NCBI GenBank assembly: GCA_036262055.1
Contig: DATAJP010000004.1
Coordinates: forward strand, 80,575 to 144,574
Length of the DNA stretch: 64,000 bases
Direction: 5' to 3'
DNA from: Ignavibacteria bacterium
GTDB lineage: Bacteria > Bacteroidota > Ignavibacteria > Tepidaquicellales > Tepidaquicellaceae
Below, one piece after another: positions 45,426 to 53,661 of the stretch; the first letter of the stretch is position 1, and every line of letters begins with the position of its first letter. The notes below the pieces were generated by a model. The model was given only the letters and a program-made list of their open reading frames with translations, made no database searches and was not told the DNA's origin. The position numbers and the translations under genes were made by a program.

Positions 45426-47825
45426 TTACACTGCCTTTACAATTCTCATTTTAAAGAATGACCTCCATACAAAGTATAGAGCTACAAGCAAGAATACCAC
45501 TCCAACATAAGGAGCCGCCGCCTGGAAGTCAGGAACAATTGCAATTTCCATCGCAAGAAGTCCGAACAATGTCGTGAACTTAATAATCGGGTTCAACGCA
45601 ACAGATGAAGTATCTTTGAACGGGTCACCGACTGTATCACCGATAACGGTAGCATCGTGTAATGGAGTTCCTTTTTCTCTCAAGTCAACTTCAACAACTT
45701 TCTTTGCATTATCCCATGCACCGCCTGCGTTTGCCATAAAGATTGCCTGAAACAAACCGAAGAATGCAATAGACAATAAGTAGCTTACGAAGAATGCAGG
45801 AGCAGCAGCATCAAATCCAGGAGAAGACATGAAAGCGAATGCAAGAGCAAAAGAGAAAACTGCTATGAAAATATTATACATACCTTTTTGCGCATACTCT
45901 GTACAAATCTGAACAACCTGTTTTGATTTCTCGGTTGAAGCGCTCAATGAAGCATTCTCATCGAGGTTAATATTCCTCTTGATATACTCAACTGCGCTGT
46001 ATGCGCCTGTAGTTACTGCCTGTGTAGAAGCACCTGTGAACCAATAAATCACTGCGCCTCCGCAAAGGAATCCTAAAATGGAATATGGATTAAGTAAGTT
46101 TAATATAGATTCCGGCTGAACGCCAAGGACATTTTGAAGAACAAGAATCAATGAAAATATCATTGTTGTAGCGCCTACAACCGCAGTTCCGATAAGCACC
46201 GGTTTTGCAGTTGCCTTGAATGTATTCCCTGCGCCATCGTTTTCTTCGAGATAAAGCTTAGCCCTTTCCCAGTCAGGTTTGAAACCAAACTCATTCTGAA
46301 TTTGTCTTTCGTTCTCTTCTTTGTTTTCTTCTATAAGTGAAAGCTCATAAATTGACTGAGCATTATCAGTTACAGGACCATAGCTATCGACAGCAATCGT
46401 TACAGGTCCCATTCCAAGCATACCAAATGCAACAAGACCGAATGAGAAGATTGCAGGATAAATCATAATTTCACTTCCCGCAATATTAATTCCGTTTGAA
46501 GCTACATAAGCAACGAACATCAGAACAAAAAACACCATTCCCTGCCAGAAAGCACTGAAATTACCTGCAACAAGACCTGAAAGAATGGTCAATGAAGCGC
46601 CGCCTTCTTTTGATGCTGTAACAACTTCATTAACGTGCTTTGATTTAGGTGATGTAAATATTTTTGTAAATTCGGGAATAAGCGCCGCGCCTAATGTTCC
46701 GCAGCTTATAATTACCGATAACGTTATCCACAAATCATTTGGCTGGTCGCCGATTAATAAATAACTTGCGATGAATGTAACTATTATTGAAAGGATAGAC
46801 GTAATCCATACAAGTGAAGTCAACGGCTTTTCAAAATCAATAGTTTCTTTACCTGAAAATCTTGCATTTGAAATAACTTTATTTATGTAATAAGCACCGA
46901 TGGAAGTTAAAATCATGAGGATACGCATAACAAAAATCCACACAAGCAACGTTGCCTGAAGTTCAACTCCTGCAACCGCAAGCACTATAAAGCTAATAAG
47001 AGCAACACCCGTTACACCGTAAGTTTCAAAACCGTCTGCAGTCGGACCAACGCTGTCACCTGCATTATCACCTGTACAGTCAGCGATAACACCAGGGTTT
47101 CTCGGGTCATCTTCTTTAATCTTGAAAACAACTTTCATAAGGTCAGAACCGATATCTGCAATCTTTGTGAAGATACCGCCCGCAATTCTGAGCGCTGATG
47201 CGCCAAGAGACTCACCGATTGCAAAACCTATGAAGCTTGCTCCTGCAAACTCACGAGGAACAAACAAGAAGATTATAATCATCATGATAAGCTCAACGCA
47301 AATCAAAAGAACTCCGATGCTCATACCTGCATTAAGCGGAATGTTCAGAAGCTTAATAGGATTTTTTTGAAGCGATGCAAATGCCATACGGCTGTTTGCA
47401 AGAGTGTTCATTCTGATTCCAAACCAGGCAACTCCGTAAGAACCGAGAATACCGATAACCGTCCACATCAGGATTAATGCAACACCGCCTACAGATTGTC
47501 CTGAAAGGTAACCGAAATAAAATCCGATACATATTCCGATGAAAACAAACAGGATTATAAGGAATTTACCCTGCTGAATAAGATAGGTTTTACAGGTTTC
47601 AAAAATTATCTGCGCAACGTCAAGCATTGATTTGTGCGCAGGAAGTTTTTTAACCTGAAAAAATTGGTAGAGACCAAAAAGTAAACCAAGAATACATATT
47701 ACGATACCGTAATACAATAACTGGTTCTGGTCAGCAGTTAATTCCGGAATTACAAGGTCAGCTTCGCTGGCGAATGAAGCTGCCGGAATCAACAAGAAAA
47801 AAAGCAGTCCGAGTATTTTTTTCAT
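45426..47825 (-). CDS. hppA: Membrane-bound ion-translocating pyrophosphatase, divergent type
   Basis: A 799-residue polytopic enzyme that couples pyrophosphate hydrolysis to ion pumping across the membrane. A signal-like first helix (1-19) precedes about 16 membrane segments. Catalytic loop motifs are present but differ from the common type: IADIGSDLMKVVFK and KEDDPRNPGVIADCTGDNAGDS, where typical enzymes have DVGADLVGK and DNVGDNVGD. The K+-specificity site, usually GNTT[A/K]A, reads TGASTQAVTTG, with Gln in place of Ala or Lys. The family includes a divergent, Na+-regulated H+-pumping group described from Chlorobium, and this protein may belong there. Which ion it pumps cannot be proved from sequence. 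It is monocistronic. Confidence 0.92.
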   Translation of the reverse strand: MKKILGLLFFLLIPAASFASEADLVIPELTADQNQLLYYGIVICILGLLFGLYQFFQVKKLPAHKSMLDVAQIIFETCKTYLIQQGKFLIILFVFIGICIGFYFGYLSGQSVGGVALILMWTVIGILGSYGVAWFGIRMNTLANSRMAFASLQKNPIKLLNIPLNAGMSIGVLLICVELIMMIIIFLFVPREFAGASFIGFAIGESLGASALRIAGGIFTKIADIGSDLMKVVFKIKEDDPRNPGVIADCTGDNAGDSVGPTADGFETYGVTGVALISFIVLAVAGVELQATLLVWIFVMRILMILTSIGAYYINKVISNARFSGKETIDFEKPLTSLVWITSILSIIVTFIASYLLIGDQPNDLWITLSVIISCGTLGAALIPEFTKIFTSPKSKHVNEVVTASKEGGASLTILSGLVAGNFSAFWQGMVFFVLMFVAYVASNGINIAGSEIMIYPAIFSFGLVAFGMLGMGPVTIAVDSYGPVTDNAQSIYELSLIEENKEENERQIQNEFGFKPDWERAKLYLEENDGAGNTFKATAKPVLIGTAVVGATTMIFSLILVLQNVLGVQPESILNLLNPYSILGFLCGGAVIYWFTGASTQAVTTGAYSAVEYIKRNINLDENASLSASTEKSKQVVQICTEYAQKGMYNIFIAVFSFALAFAFMSSPGFDAAAPAFFVSYLLSIAFFGLFQAIFMANAGGAWDNAKKVVEVDLREKGTPLHDATVIGDTVGDPFKDTSSVALNPIIKFTTLFGLLAMEIAIVPDFQAAAPYVGVVFLLVALYFVWRSFFKMRIVKAV

Positions 47826-47891
47826 TTTTTCTATTAATGTTAATAATTTTTCTTTGCTTCCTTCAAAATGAAGCAGAGAAAAATCATTTGA

Positions 47892-48461
47892 TTAATCAAT
47901 TAAAAAATTTTTATTAAATAAATTCATTGTTTTTAAAACACCGTCGTTGATAAACGAAAAGATACAATCTTTATATGTGGGAAGTAGTTTTTTTATGACT
48001 TCTATTTCTTCTTTTGAGAAGTTTTCAAGAACAAAATTTACAAAATCATCTTTCACCGGCGGTTTGTCTTCACCTATCCCAATCCTCATTCTTGGAATCT
48101 CATCTGTATTCAGGCGGTAAATTATGTCAGCCAGTCCATTCTGTCCACCGTCACTGCCGGATGGTCTTACTCTAATCGTGCCAAGAGGCAGTTGAAAATC
48201 ATCAAGAACAATCAGAACATCTTCCGGTTTTATTTCAAACGCCTCCATGAACTCGCTAACAGGAATCCCGCTGTTATTCATGAATGACGTTGGCTTTAGT
48301 AAGTAAAAATTATTTCCTTCGGCAAAATAATACTCGCCTTTTCCCGGTTTGAAGCTTAAGTTTTCCACATCAGCAATATAATCAACCAATATAAACCCAA
48401 TATTATGACGGTTGAGCGCGTATTTATTACCGGGATTTCCAAGACCGACTATCAGTTTCAT
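47892..48461 (-). CDS. pth: Peptidyl-tRNA hydrolase
   Basis: A 189-residue Pth that releases peptides from drop-off peptidyl-tRNA. It opens MKLIVGLGNPGNKYALNRHNIGFILVDYI, with the catalytic His in the NRHNIGF motif. The following LLKPTSFMNNSGIPV, DVLIVLDDFQLPLGTIRVRPSGSDGGQNGLADI and PRMRIGIGEDKPP segments are conserved in the family. Length is normal. It follows the L25 gene by 54 bases in the classic L25-pth order. Confidence 0.97.
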   Translation of the reverse strand: MKLIVGLGNPGNKYALNRHNIGFILVDYIADVENLSFKPGKGEYYFAEGNNFYLLKPTSFMNNSGIPVSEFMEAFEIKPEDVLIVLDDFQLPLGTIRVRPSGSDGGQNGLADIIYRLNTDEIPRMRIGIGEDKPPVKDDFVNFVLENFSKEEIEVIKKLLPTYKDCIFSFINDGVLKTMNLFNKNFLID

Positions 48462-48515
48462 TTATTCAAATCTTAAAGAACTTTGCACTAAAATATTGAA
48501 CTAAATGAAATAAAA

Positions 48516-49166
48516 TTATTCTTCTTTGTCTTTTTTGCCTTTTGCTACTACTTCAGGTTCTTTGGTTTCATCAGTTGCTAAACCTTCAGCAGGAGTTTCT
48601 TCCTTCTGAACTTGCGGTGGAACAACGCCAACAACAGAAGCATTTTCATCATTCAAGATTTTTATGTTCTCAAGCTTAATGTCGCCAACTTTAATCGATT
48701 CATTCATATGCAGTCCTTCTACATTCAATTCGATATTCGAAGGAATGTGTTTTGGCAAACACTGAATTTCCAATTTATGAATAAAATGTTGTAATAAACC
48801 GCCTTCGTCTCTTACACCGGTCGGAGTTCCGACAAGGTGAACGGGAATTTCAAGGTCGATTGTATTTTCATCGCTGAGCGCAATTAAATCAAAATGTATA
48901 GGTTTATATTTTACAGGGTCAAACTGAACATCTTTTATGATGCAGCTATATTTAGTGTTATCACCTTCGATTGCTAAATCTATTACGTGAGATTCAGATG
49001 TATAGATGAATGGCTTAAGGTCGAGTTCTTTTGCAGCGATATTGAGATTTTCTTTAACTCCATGACCATAAAAAACTCCCGGAATCATTCCTGATTTCTT
49101 GATATCCGTGATAAGTGATTGCTTGCCGGTTGTTCTTTTAACGGCTTTTAATGATGATTCTGACAT
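48516..49166 (-). CDS. rplY (ctc): 50S ribosomal protein L25/general stress protein CTC
   Basis: A 216-residue L25 of the two-domain TL5/CTC type, which binds 5S rRNA. The N-terminal domain is ESSLKAVKRTTGKQSLITDIKKSGMIPGVFYGHG, and the TL5 C-terminal beta domain covers about 95-185 (LDLEIPVHLVGTPTGVRDEGGLLQHFIHKLEIQCLPKHIPSNIELNV). A low-complexity acidic and lysine-rich tail follows (VVAKGKKDKEE). The family's length of about 190-220 fits. It heads the L25-pth pair. Confidence 0.95.
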   Translation of the reverse strand: MSESSLKAVKRTTGKQSLITDIKKSGMIPGVFYGHGVKENLNIAAKELDLKPFIYTSESHVIDLAIEGDNTKYSCIIKDVQFDPVKYKPIHFDLIALSDENTIDLEIPVHLVGTPTGVRDEGGLLQHFIHKLEIQCLPKHIPSNIELNVEGLHMNESIKVGDIKLENIKILNDENASVVGVVPPQVQKEETPAEGLATDETKEPEVVAKGKKDKEE

Positions 49167-49416
49167 AGGTTTGCCTTATTTTAAACAATCCTAAAAATAT
49201 CGATTTTTATTATAATTTTCAATGGAATTTGAGGTTAAAAATCAGCAAAAATTCCTGAATGGCAACAAAATTTGGTAGTTTTGGAAATTAATCAACCCGG
49301 CGGGGTGGCGTTAACTTTTTTATTTTAAATGAACATAATCCGATGGATATGCCATAACAAAACTTAAAAATCTATCTTTTTTCACAAATTTGAGGGTTAA
49401 TTATAATTTTATGCAG

Positions 49417-49448
49417 GAAGTCATTCCCGCGAAAGCGGGAATCCCAGT
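49417..49448. repeat. REP-like palindrome, copy 5
   Basis: GAAGTCATTCCCGC and GCGGGAATCCCAGT arms around GAAA. Flanking GAAGT and CCCAGT are the same as in copy 1 at 8471-8502, so the unit is longer than the palindrome. Confidence 0.75.
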
Positions 49449-49471
49449 CCTTATACTTTTTTGCTTTTTTT

Positions 49472-49510
49472 ACCTTCACCTCTCACTTCTCACCTTTTGC
49501 CTCTCACCTC
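49472..49510. repeat. Degenerate 7-bp tandem array (ACCTCTC type)
   Basis: Units ACCTCTC, ACTTCTC, ACCTTTTG and CCTCTC succeed each other up to the stop codon of the 820-residue gene. Phase is imperfect, with 6- to 8-bp units. Confidence 0.55.
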
Positions 49511-51973
49511 TTACTTAAGAAGAAGCATCTTCTTTGAAATCATAACTGCATCTGTTCTCAATCTATAAAAATAAACTCCCGATGAAAGATTATTTGCATC
49601 AAACGGGACTTCATATTGCCCTGATGAAATTTCTTCTTTCAACAAAGTCGAAATCAATCTTCCGCTTACATCAAAAACTTCAAGAATCACAAAAGATTTT
49701 TTCGGAACATCAAATTTTATTTTCGTAATAGGATTAAAAGGGTTAGGATAGTTCTGATACAGAGAAAATTTATCTGGGACAATCTGTGAAATCGGATTTA
49801 TGCCGACAGAGAACCCGCTTTCATAAATCGTTCTTATGGAATCAGCAAGCTGTTTTAATCTCGTTACAGAGTTCAGGTTCGAGCTTCCTCTCGCCGCAAA
49901 CTGCACGGTAACAATCTCAACAGTATCATTCGGGTTCATATAAAAATTTTCTGAACCTGTATTCATAAGCATTCTTTTATCACCGCCATATATTGTATCA
50001 AAAATTGCAGGATTAACTCCTCCGCAATCAACGGTTATACCCTTTCCCATTGTCCACCCGGAGTTCATTTCGGGATCACCCGAAAACAAATATCTTATTG
50101 GTGTTAAAGGGTTTGAACGATGAAGCATCCATGGTGTATTATCTTTTTTATACCCTCTTATAAAATTATAAGTAGGAATTGGCTCACCATGAGATTCCAA
50201 TACACAGAAAGGCATTCCCGAAGATGAGGATTTAAAAACCGTAGCATAAGAATTCATTCCAAAACTTTGAGGTGTTTTTAAAAACATATTTCCGAACGCA
50301 GGCGGATTAGCCCCATAATCCGGATCCTGATTATCAGCATTATATGCAAACCCTAAACTTCTTGTTGTATCACATCCTATATAATCATCAGTCGCATCAC
50401 CAATATCAGGGTCAAAGAAATTTCCGAAGTGAACATTAGTCCACTGAACATTGCTTTTATTTATAAATCTATATTTAATAAATACAGCGTCTCTTAATTG
50501 AGGCAAATCATAAGTCCACAAAGTTAACCTCAAATCACAATAAAGCGGCTGTGTGCCGCCTCCAAAACCTTCCCCTACAGTATGCGATGTTGGGTCTGAA
50601 TCCGAAAGCGCAATGAAAACCGTTTCAGCCGCCCCTTGAATTCCGGGTTTGTCAATACCCGGATTGAAGATTCCGTTATGATTCACATCCACAAACGGAG
50701 CTCCATAAGGCGTCATCAATCTCCAGTTGTCATAATCATAACTCGAACCTGCGACATCTAATTTTTTTACTTTGTAAAATTTAAATCTGTTATCAGTTGC
50801 AAAGCTTCCTGAAACTGTATAACCGGGTTTATACTCACCTTTGAATGATACACAAGCCATTCTCAACGCGCCAAGATACTTGGCAGCAATTGTAATCCCG
50901 CTTGTAAAGTTTAAATGATTTCCTGAGCCAACCGGCCATTCAAACCCCGGAGAATTCTGATATAAAGTATTTTGACCTATGACGCCTCTGTTCGAAATAT
51001 AAACTCTAACATTATTTCCCGATATTGTTGACCAGGGCAGATACAGGGAATCTATCTGCCTTTGATATGCTTTGCCGTTATTTCCCGTTACTATCGACAA
51101 ATTAGTATCTATGTTATAAATCGAATTTAGGTTTGTATTAAATCCCGTTGAGTCTCTCGTAAATGTTATTCCGAAATCAGTCGATTTTAAAATCACACCA
51201 TTATCTCCCGCAATTTTTAAAAAGGATGAATTTAAAGTTCCGGCAATGCACTTCAAAGTAGTAGTAACAGGAGACGGAATGTTGCTCCATGTTTGCCCTC
51301 CGTCATAACTCCGCTTTATGATTCCGTGTTCACCAACCGTTATTCCGTTTGCAGTATCTTTGAAATGAACTGAATATAAATTGTGATTACTTCCCGTATA
51401 AATTTTTGTCCATGTTGAACCGGCATCTGTCGAACGGATTATGTTACCTCCGTTTGCCGCAATCCAGATATGATTTGTAAAGGAATTAGTACCTAACGAA
51501 GAAAATGAATTAAGATTTTCTGTTGTATTGCTGTTGATTTGCGACCAACTAACACCCTGATTTGAAGAACTTATTATCATTCCGTTATCACCAATAGCAA
51601 TGAATTTAATTGAATTTGGAAGAGGATAAGAAGATGCAGCAATTTCAACTCCATTGAGATTTGAATTAAAACCATTTGTATAAATTCTTACCCAATTAGC
51701 TCCCCCACCTCTTAAAATTACTCCATTATTACCTGCTAGAAGAAGCCTTGTTCGATTTATCCAATTTAAATTTTCTGTTGTTCCAGAATTTACTTGATTC
51801 CATCCATTATAATCTTTGATAAATATTAATCCATTATCTCCTATAATAATGTTTTGATTCGCTCCATTCAAATTCACTGCCGTATTCAAATTTATCGGAT
51901 AATAAGTATAAACCGTCTGTGACATTGCATTGGAAGATATAATAGCTAATATAAAAATTAATAACGTTTTCAT
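49511..51973 (-). CDS. Secreted YCF48-repeat plus unknown module, T9SS cargo
   Basis: An 820-residue exported protein with signal peptide (1-18, ending NAMSQ). Residues about 25-315 carry YCF48-like repeats (NQGVSWSQI, STDAGSTWTKIY, SYDGGQTWSNI, STDFGITF). Residues about 330-720 share a module with the two proteins encoded upstream (EWPVGSGNH, SFKGEYKPGY, PYGAPFVDVNHNGIFNPGID, GEGFGGG, DPDIGDATDDYIGCD, NADNQDPDYGANPPAFG). The final 85 residues are a T9SS sorting domain (YQNYPNPFNPITKIKFDVP to KKMLLLK). The aspartates in DVNHNG suggest a calcium-binding loop. Surface location is expected; function is unknown. It is separated from the next gene only by a 7-bp repeat array. Confidence 0.82.
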   Translation of the reverse strand: MKTLLIFILAIISSNAMSQTVYTYYPINLNTAVNLNGANQNIIIGDNGLIFIKDYNGWNQVNSGTTENLNWINRTRLLLAGNNGVILRGGGANWVRIYTNGFNSNLNGVEIAASSYPLPNSIKFIAIGDNGMIISSSNQGVSWSQINSNTTENLNSFSSLGTNSFTNHIWIAANGGNIIRSTDAGSTWTKIYTGSNHNLYSVHFKDTANGITVGEHGIIKRSYDGGQTWSNIPSPVTTTLKCIAGTLNSSFLKIAGDNGVILKSTDFGITFTRDSTGFNTNLNSIYNIDTNLSIVTGNNGKAYQRQIDSLYLPWSTISGNNVRVYISNRGVIGQNTLYQNSPGFEWPVGSGNHLNFTSGITIAAKYLGALRMACVSFKGEYKPGYTVSGSFATDNRFKFYKVKKLDVAGSSYDYDNWRLMTPYGAPFVDVNHNGIFNPGIDKPGIQGAAETVFIALSDSDPTSHTVGEGFGGGTQPLYCDLRLTLWTYDLPQLRDAVFIKYRFINKSNVQWTNVHFGNFFDPDIGDATDDYIGCDTTRSLGFAYNADNQDPDYGANPPAFGNMFLKTPQSFGMNSYATVFKSSSSGMPFCVLESHGEPIPTYNFIRGYKKDNTPWMLHRSNPLTPIRYLFSGDPEMNSGWTMGKGITVDCGGVNPAIFDTIYGGDKRMLMNTGSENFYMNPNDTVEIVTVQFAARGSSNLNSVTRLKQLADSIRTIYESGFSVGINPISQIVPDKFSLYQNYPNPFNPITKIKFDVPKKSFVILEVFDVSGRLISTLLKEEISSGQYEVPFDANNLSSGVYFYRLRTDAVMISKKMLLLK

Positions 51974-52022
51974 TTTTGCCTTTTCCCTTTTCTCTTTTAC
52001 CTTTTGCCTTTTGCCTTTTTTA
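51974..52022. repeat. Seven perfectly phased 7-bp units (TTTTGCC type)
   Basis: Units TTTTGCC, TTTTCCC, TTTTCTC, TTTTACC, TTTTGCC, TTTTGCC and TTTTTTA fill the whole gap between the two T9SS cargo genes, running into the stop region of the upstream gene. Confidence 0.75.
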
Positions 52023-53645
52023 CTTTAACAAAAGCATTTTATTTGAATAAACAACATCACCTGTTCTCATTCGATAAACATAAATCCCTGAGGACAAGCC
52101 GCCTGCATCGAACTTAATTGTATATTGTCCTGAGTTAAGTTGTTCATTTACAAGTGCTGCAACAAGCTTTCCGCTTATGTCGAATACTTCAAGCTGGACA
52201 TTTGATGTTTTTGGAATATCGAATTTAATGTTTGTCTCCGGGTTGAAAGGGTTTGGATAATTCTGATAAAGCTTATAATCTTTTATAATAATTTCATTGC
52301 TATGTGAAATTGAAACACTGCCTGCAACGAGATTGTAAAAGGTCTTTAAGCTTGCTGCGCGGTTTTTTAGTAGTGTTACAGAATTTAAGTTCGACGTTCC
52401 GCGTTCAACAAACTGCGCTACTGTATATTCAATTTTCTGGTTAGGCAATACATCCAATGAATCACTTCCCGTATTCATTATCATTTTTACGTCATATCCT
52501 GGAAGCGAATTATAAATAACCGGAGTACCTCCCTGACAATCAATTGTAATTCCTTTGTTGTACGTCCAGCCCGTTTGAGTTTCAGGGTCACCCGGAAACA
52601 AATAACGTGTCGGAGTTAATGGAGTAGAGTTGTGTTCCATCCATGGTGTTCCATCATTTTTAAATCCTCTCATATAATTATACGCCTGCGGTGATAAAAC
52701 ACTTTCAACCACACAAGGAGGCGCACCCCCTCCATTTCTGAACAAAGGCATGAAAGAAGTTAGTCCTAGCGTATCCTGAGCTCCGTTTCTCCATATAAAC
52801 GGCGACCTTAATATTACAAATCCAAACGCAGGAGGATTAGCGCCATAATCAGCATCATGATTATCGGCATTGTATGCATATCCTAAATCAAGTTCAGGCG
52901 AACAACCAAGCATATCATCATCTGAATCCCCAATATCAGGGTCGGAGAATAATCCTAAATGAGTTTTCTTCCATGAGACATTATTTTTATTAGTAATGAC
53001 ATATTTTATGAACTGCGCATTATTTACCGTAGCATAATTATATCCCCATCCTGTTATTGCAACTTGTGATTTAAACAACGGTTTGGTTACTCCCCCGCCG
53101 AATCCTTCGCCGGTACTGTGTTGAGAAATGTTTGCATCTGTAAGACACATAAAAAAAGTTTGCTTTGCATCAGGCATTCCCGGAATGTCAATCCCGCATT
53201 CATATGTTCCGTTTTGATTTACATCTTTAAATGGCGCACCATATGGAACCATTAAACCCCAATTTGCATAATCAGGATTGTTTGAGCAGTTATCACCGGC
53301 TTTGACAGAATAAATTTTGAAAGTCGAATTTGTATAATAAACCCCATTAACCACCGTTCCCGGAGCATATTCTCCTCTGTATGAAGCGCATGTATATGCA
53401 AGAGAATCGTTTATCATCGCTGCCATTGTCAATCCTGTTGTGAAGCAAAGATGATTTCCCGAGCCAATTGGCCATTCACAACCCGGTTGATTTTGCAGTG
53501 CAGTATTTTGATTAAATATTCCGGTGTTCTGAAATACTGCGTTAAGATTATTTGCCTGCAGATTTACTCTTTGAACAACGACTATTTGTGCCGCTAAAGG
53601 AAAAGTAAAAATAAAATATGCGAGTATTAAAATTATTCTTTTCAT
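52020..53645 (-). CDS. T9SS cargo protein of unknown function, copy A
   Basis: A 541-residue secreted protein: signal peptide 1-19 (ending FPLAAQ), the unknown module at about 40-440, and a T9SS sorting domain at about 455-541 (YQNYPNPFNPETNIKFDIP to SNKMLLLK). Module landmarks are GCEWPIGSGNH, SYRGEYAPG, GDNCSNNPDYANWGLMVPYGAPFKD, and the possible calcium loop DVNQNGTYECGID (141-153). GEGFGGGV, DPDIGD and AYNADNHDADYGANPPAFG follow. Several cysteines are conserved with copy B, possibly disulfides. Copy B has exactly the same length and is 16 bases upstream, so the pair is a tandem duplication. Not assigned to a named family by me. Confidence 0.8.
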   Translation of the reverse strand: MKRIILILAYFIFTFPLAAQIVVVQRVNLQANNLNAVFQNTGIFNQNTALQNQPGCEWPIGSGNHLCFTTGLTMAAMINDSLAYTCASYRGEYAPGTVVNGVYYTNSTFKIYSVKAGDNCSNNPDYANWGLMVPYGAPFKDVNQNGTYECGIDIPGMPDAKQTFFMCLTDANISQHSTGEGFGGGVTKPLFKSQVAITGWGYNYATVNNAQFIKYVITNKNNVSWKKTHLGLFSDPDIGDSDDDMLGCSPELDLGYAYNADNHDADYGANPPAFGFVILRSPFIWRNGAQDTLGLTSFMPLFRNGGGAPPCVVESVLSPQAYNYMRGFKNDGTPWMEHNSTPLTPTRYLFPGDPETQTGWTYNKGITIDCQGGTPVIYNSLPGYDVKMIMNTGSDSLDVLPNQKIEYTVAQFVERGTSNLNSVTLLKNRAASLKTFYNLVAGSVSISHSNEIIIKDYKLYQNYPNPFNPETNIKFDIPKTSNVQLEVFDISGKLVAALVNEQLNSGQYTIKFDAGGLSSGIYVYRMRTGDVVYSNKMLLLK

Positions 53646-53661
53646 AATTTTATCTTTTAAA

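Larger units (their letters stand above)
49167..49510. other. 344-bp intergenic region with a palindrome and a 7-bp repeat
   Basis: No gene is visible. It holds the L25 upstream region on its left, REP-like copy 5 (49417-49448), and a pyrimidine-rich tandem array (49472-49510) abutting the stop of the next gene. A G/C-rich patch near 49299-49312 (CCCGGCGGGGTGG) has no clear meaning. Confidence 0.6.

Noticed and set aside
51974..52022. Regular repeat that might be read as a CRISPR array
   Set aside because: Units are only 7 bp with no spacers and no cas genes are visible; it is a short tandem repeat.
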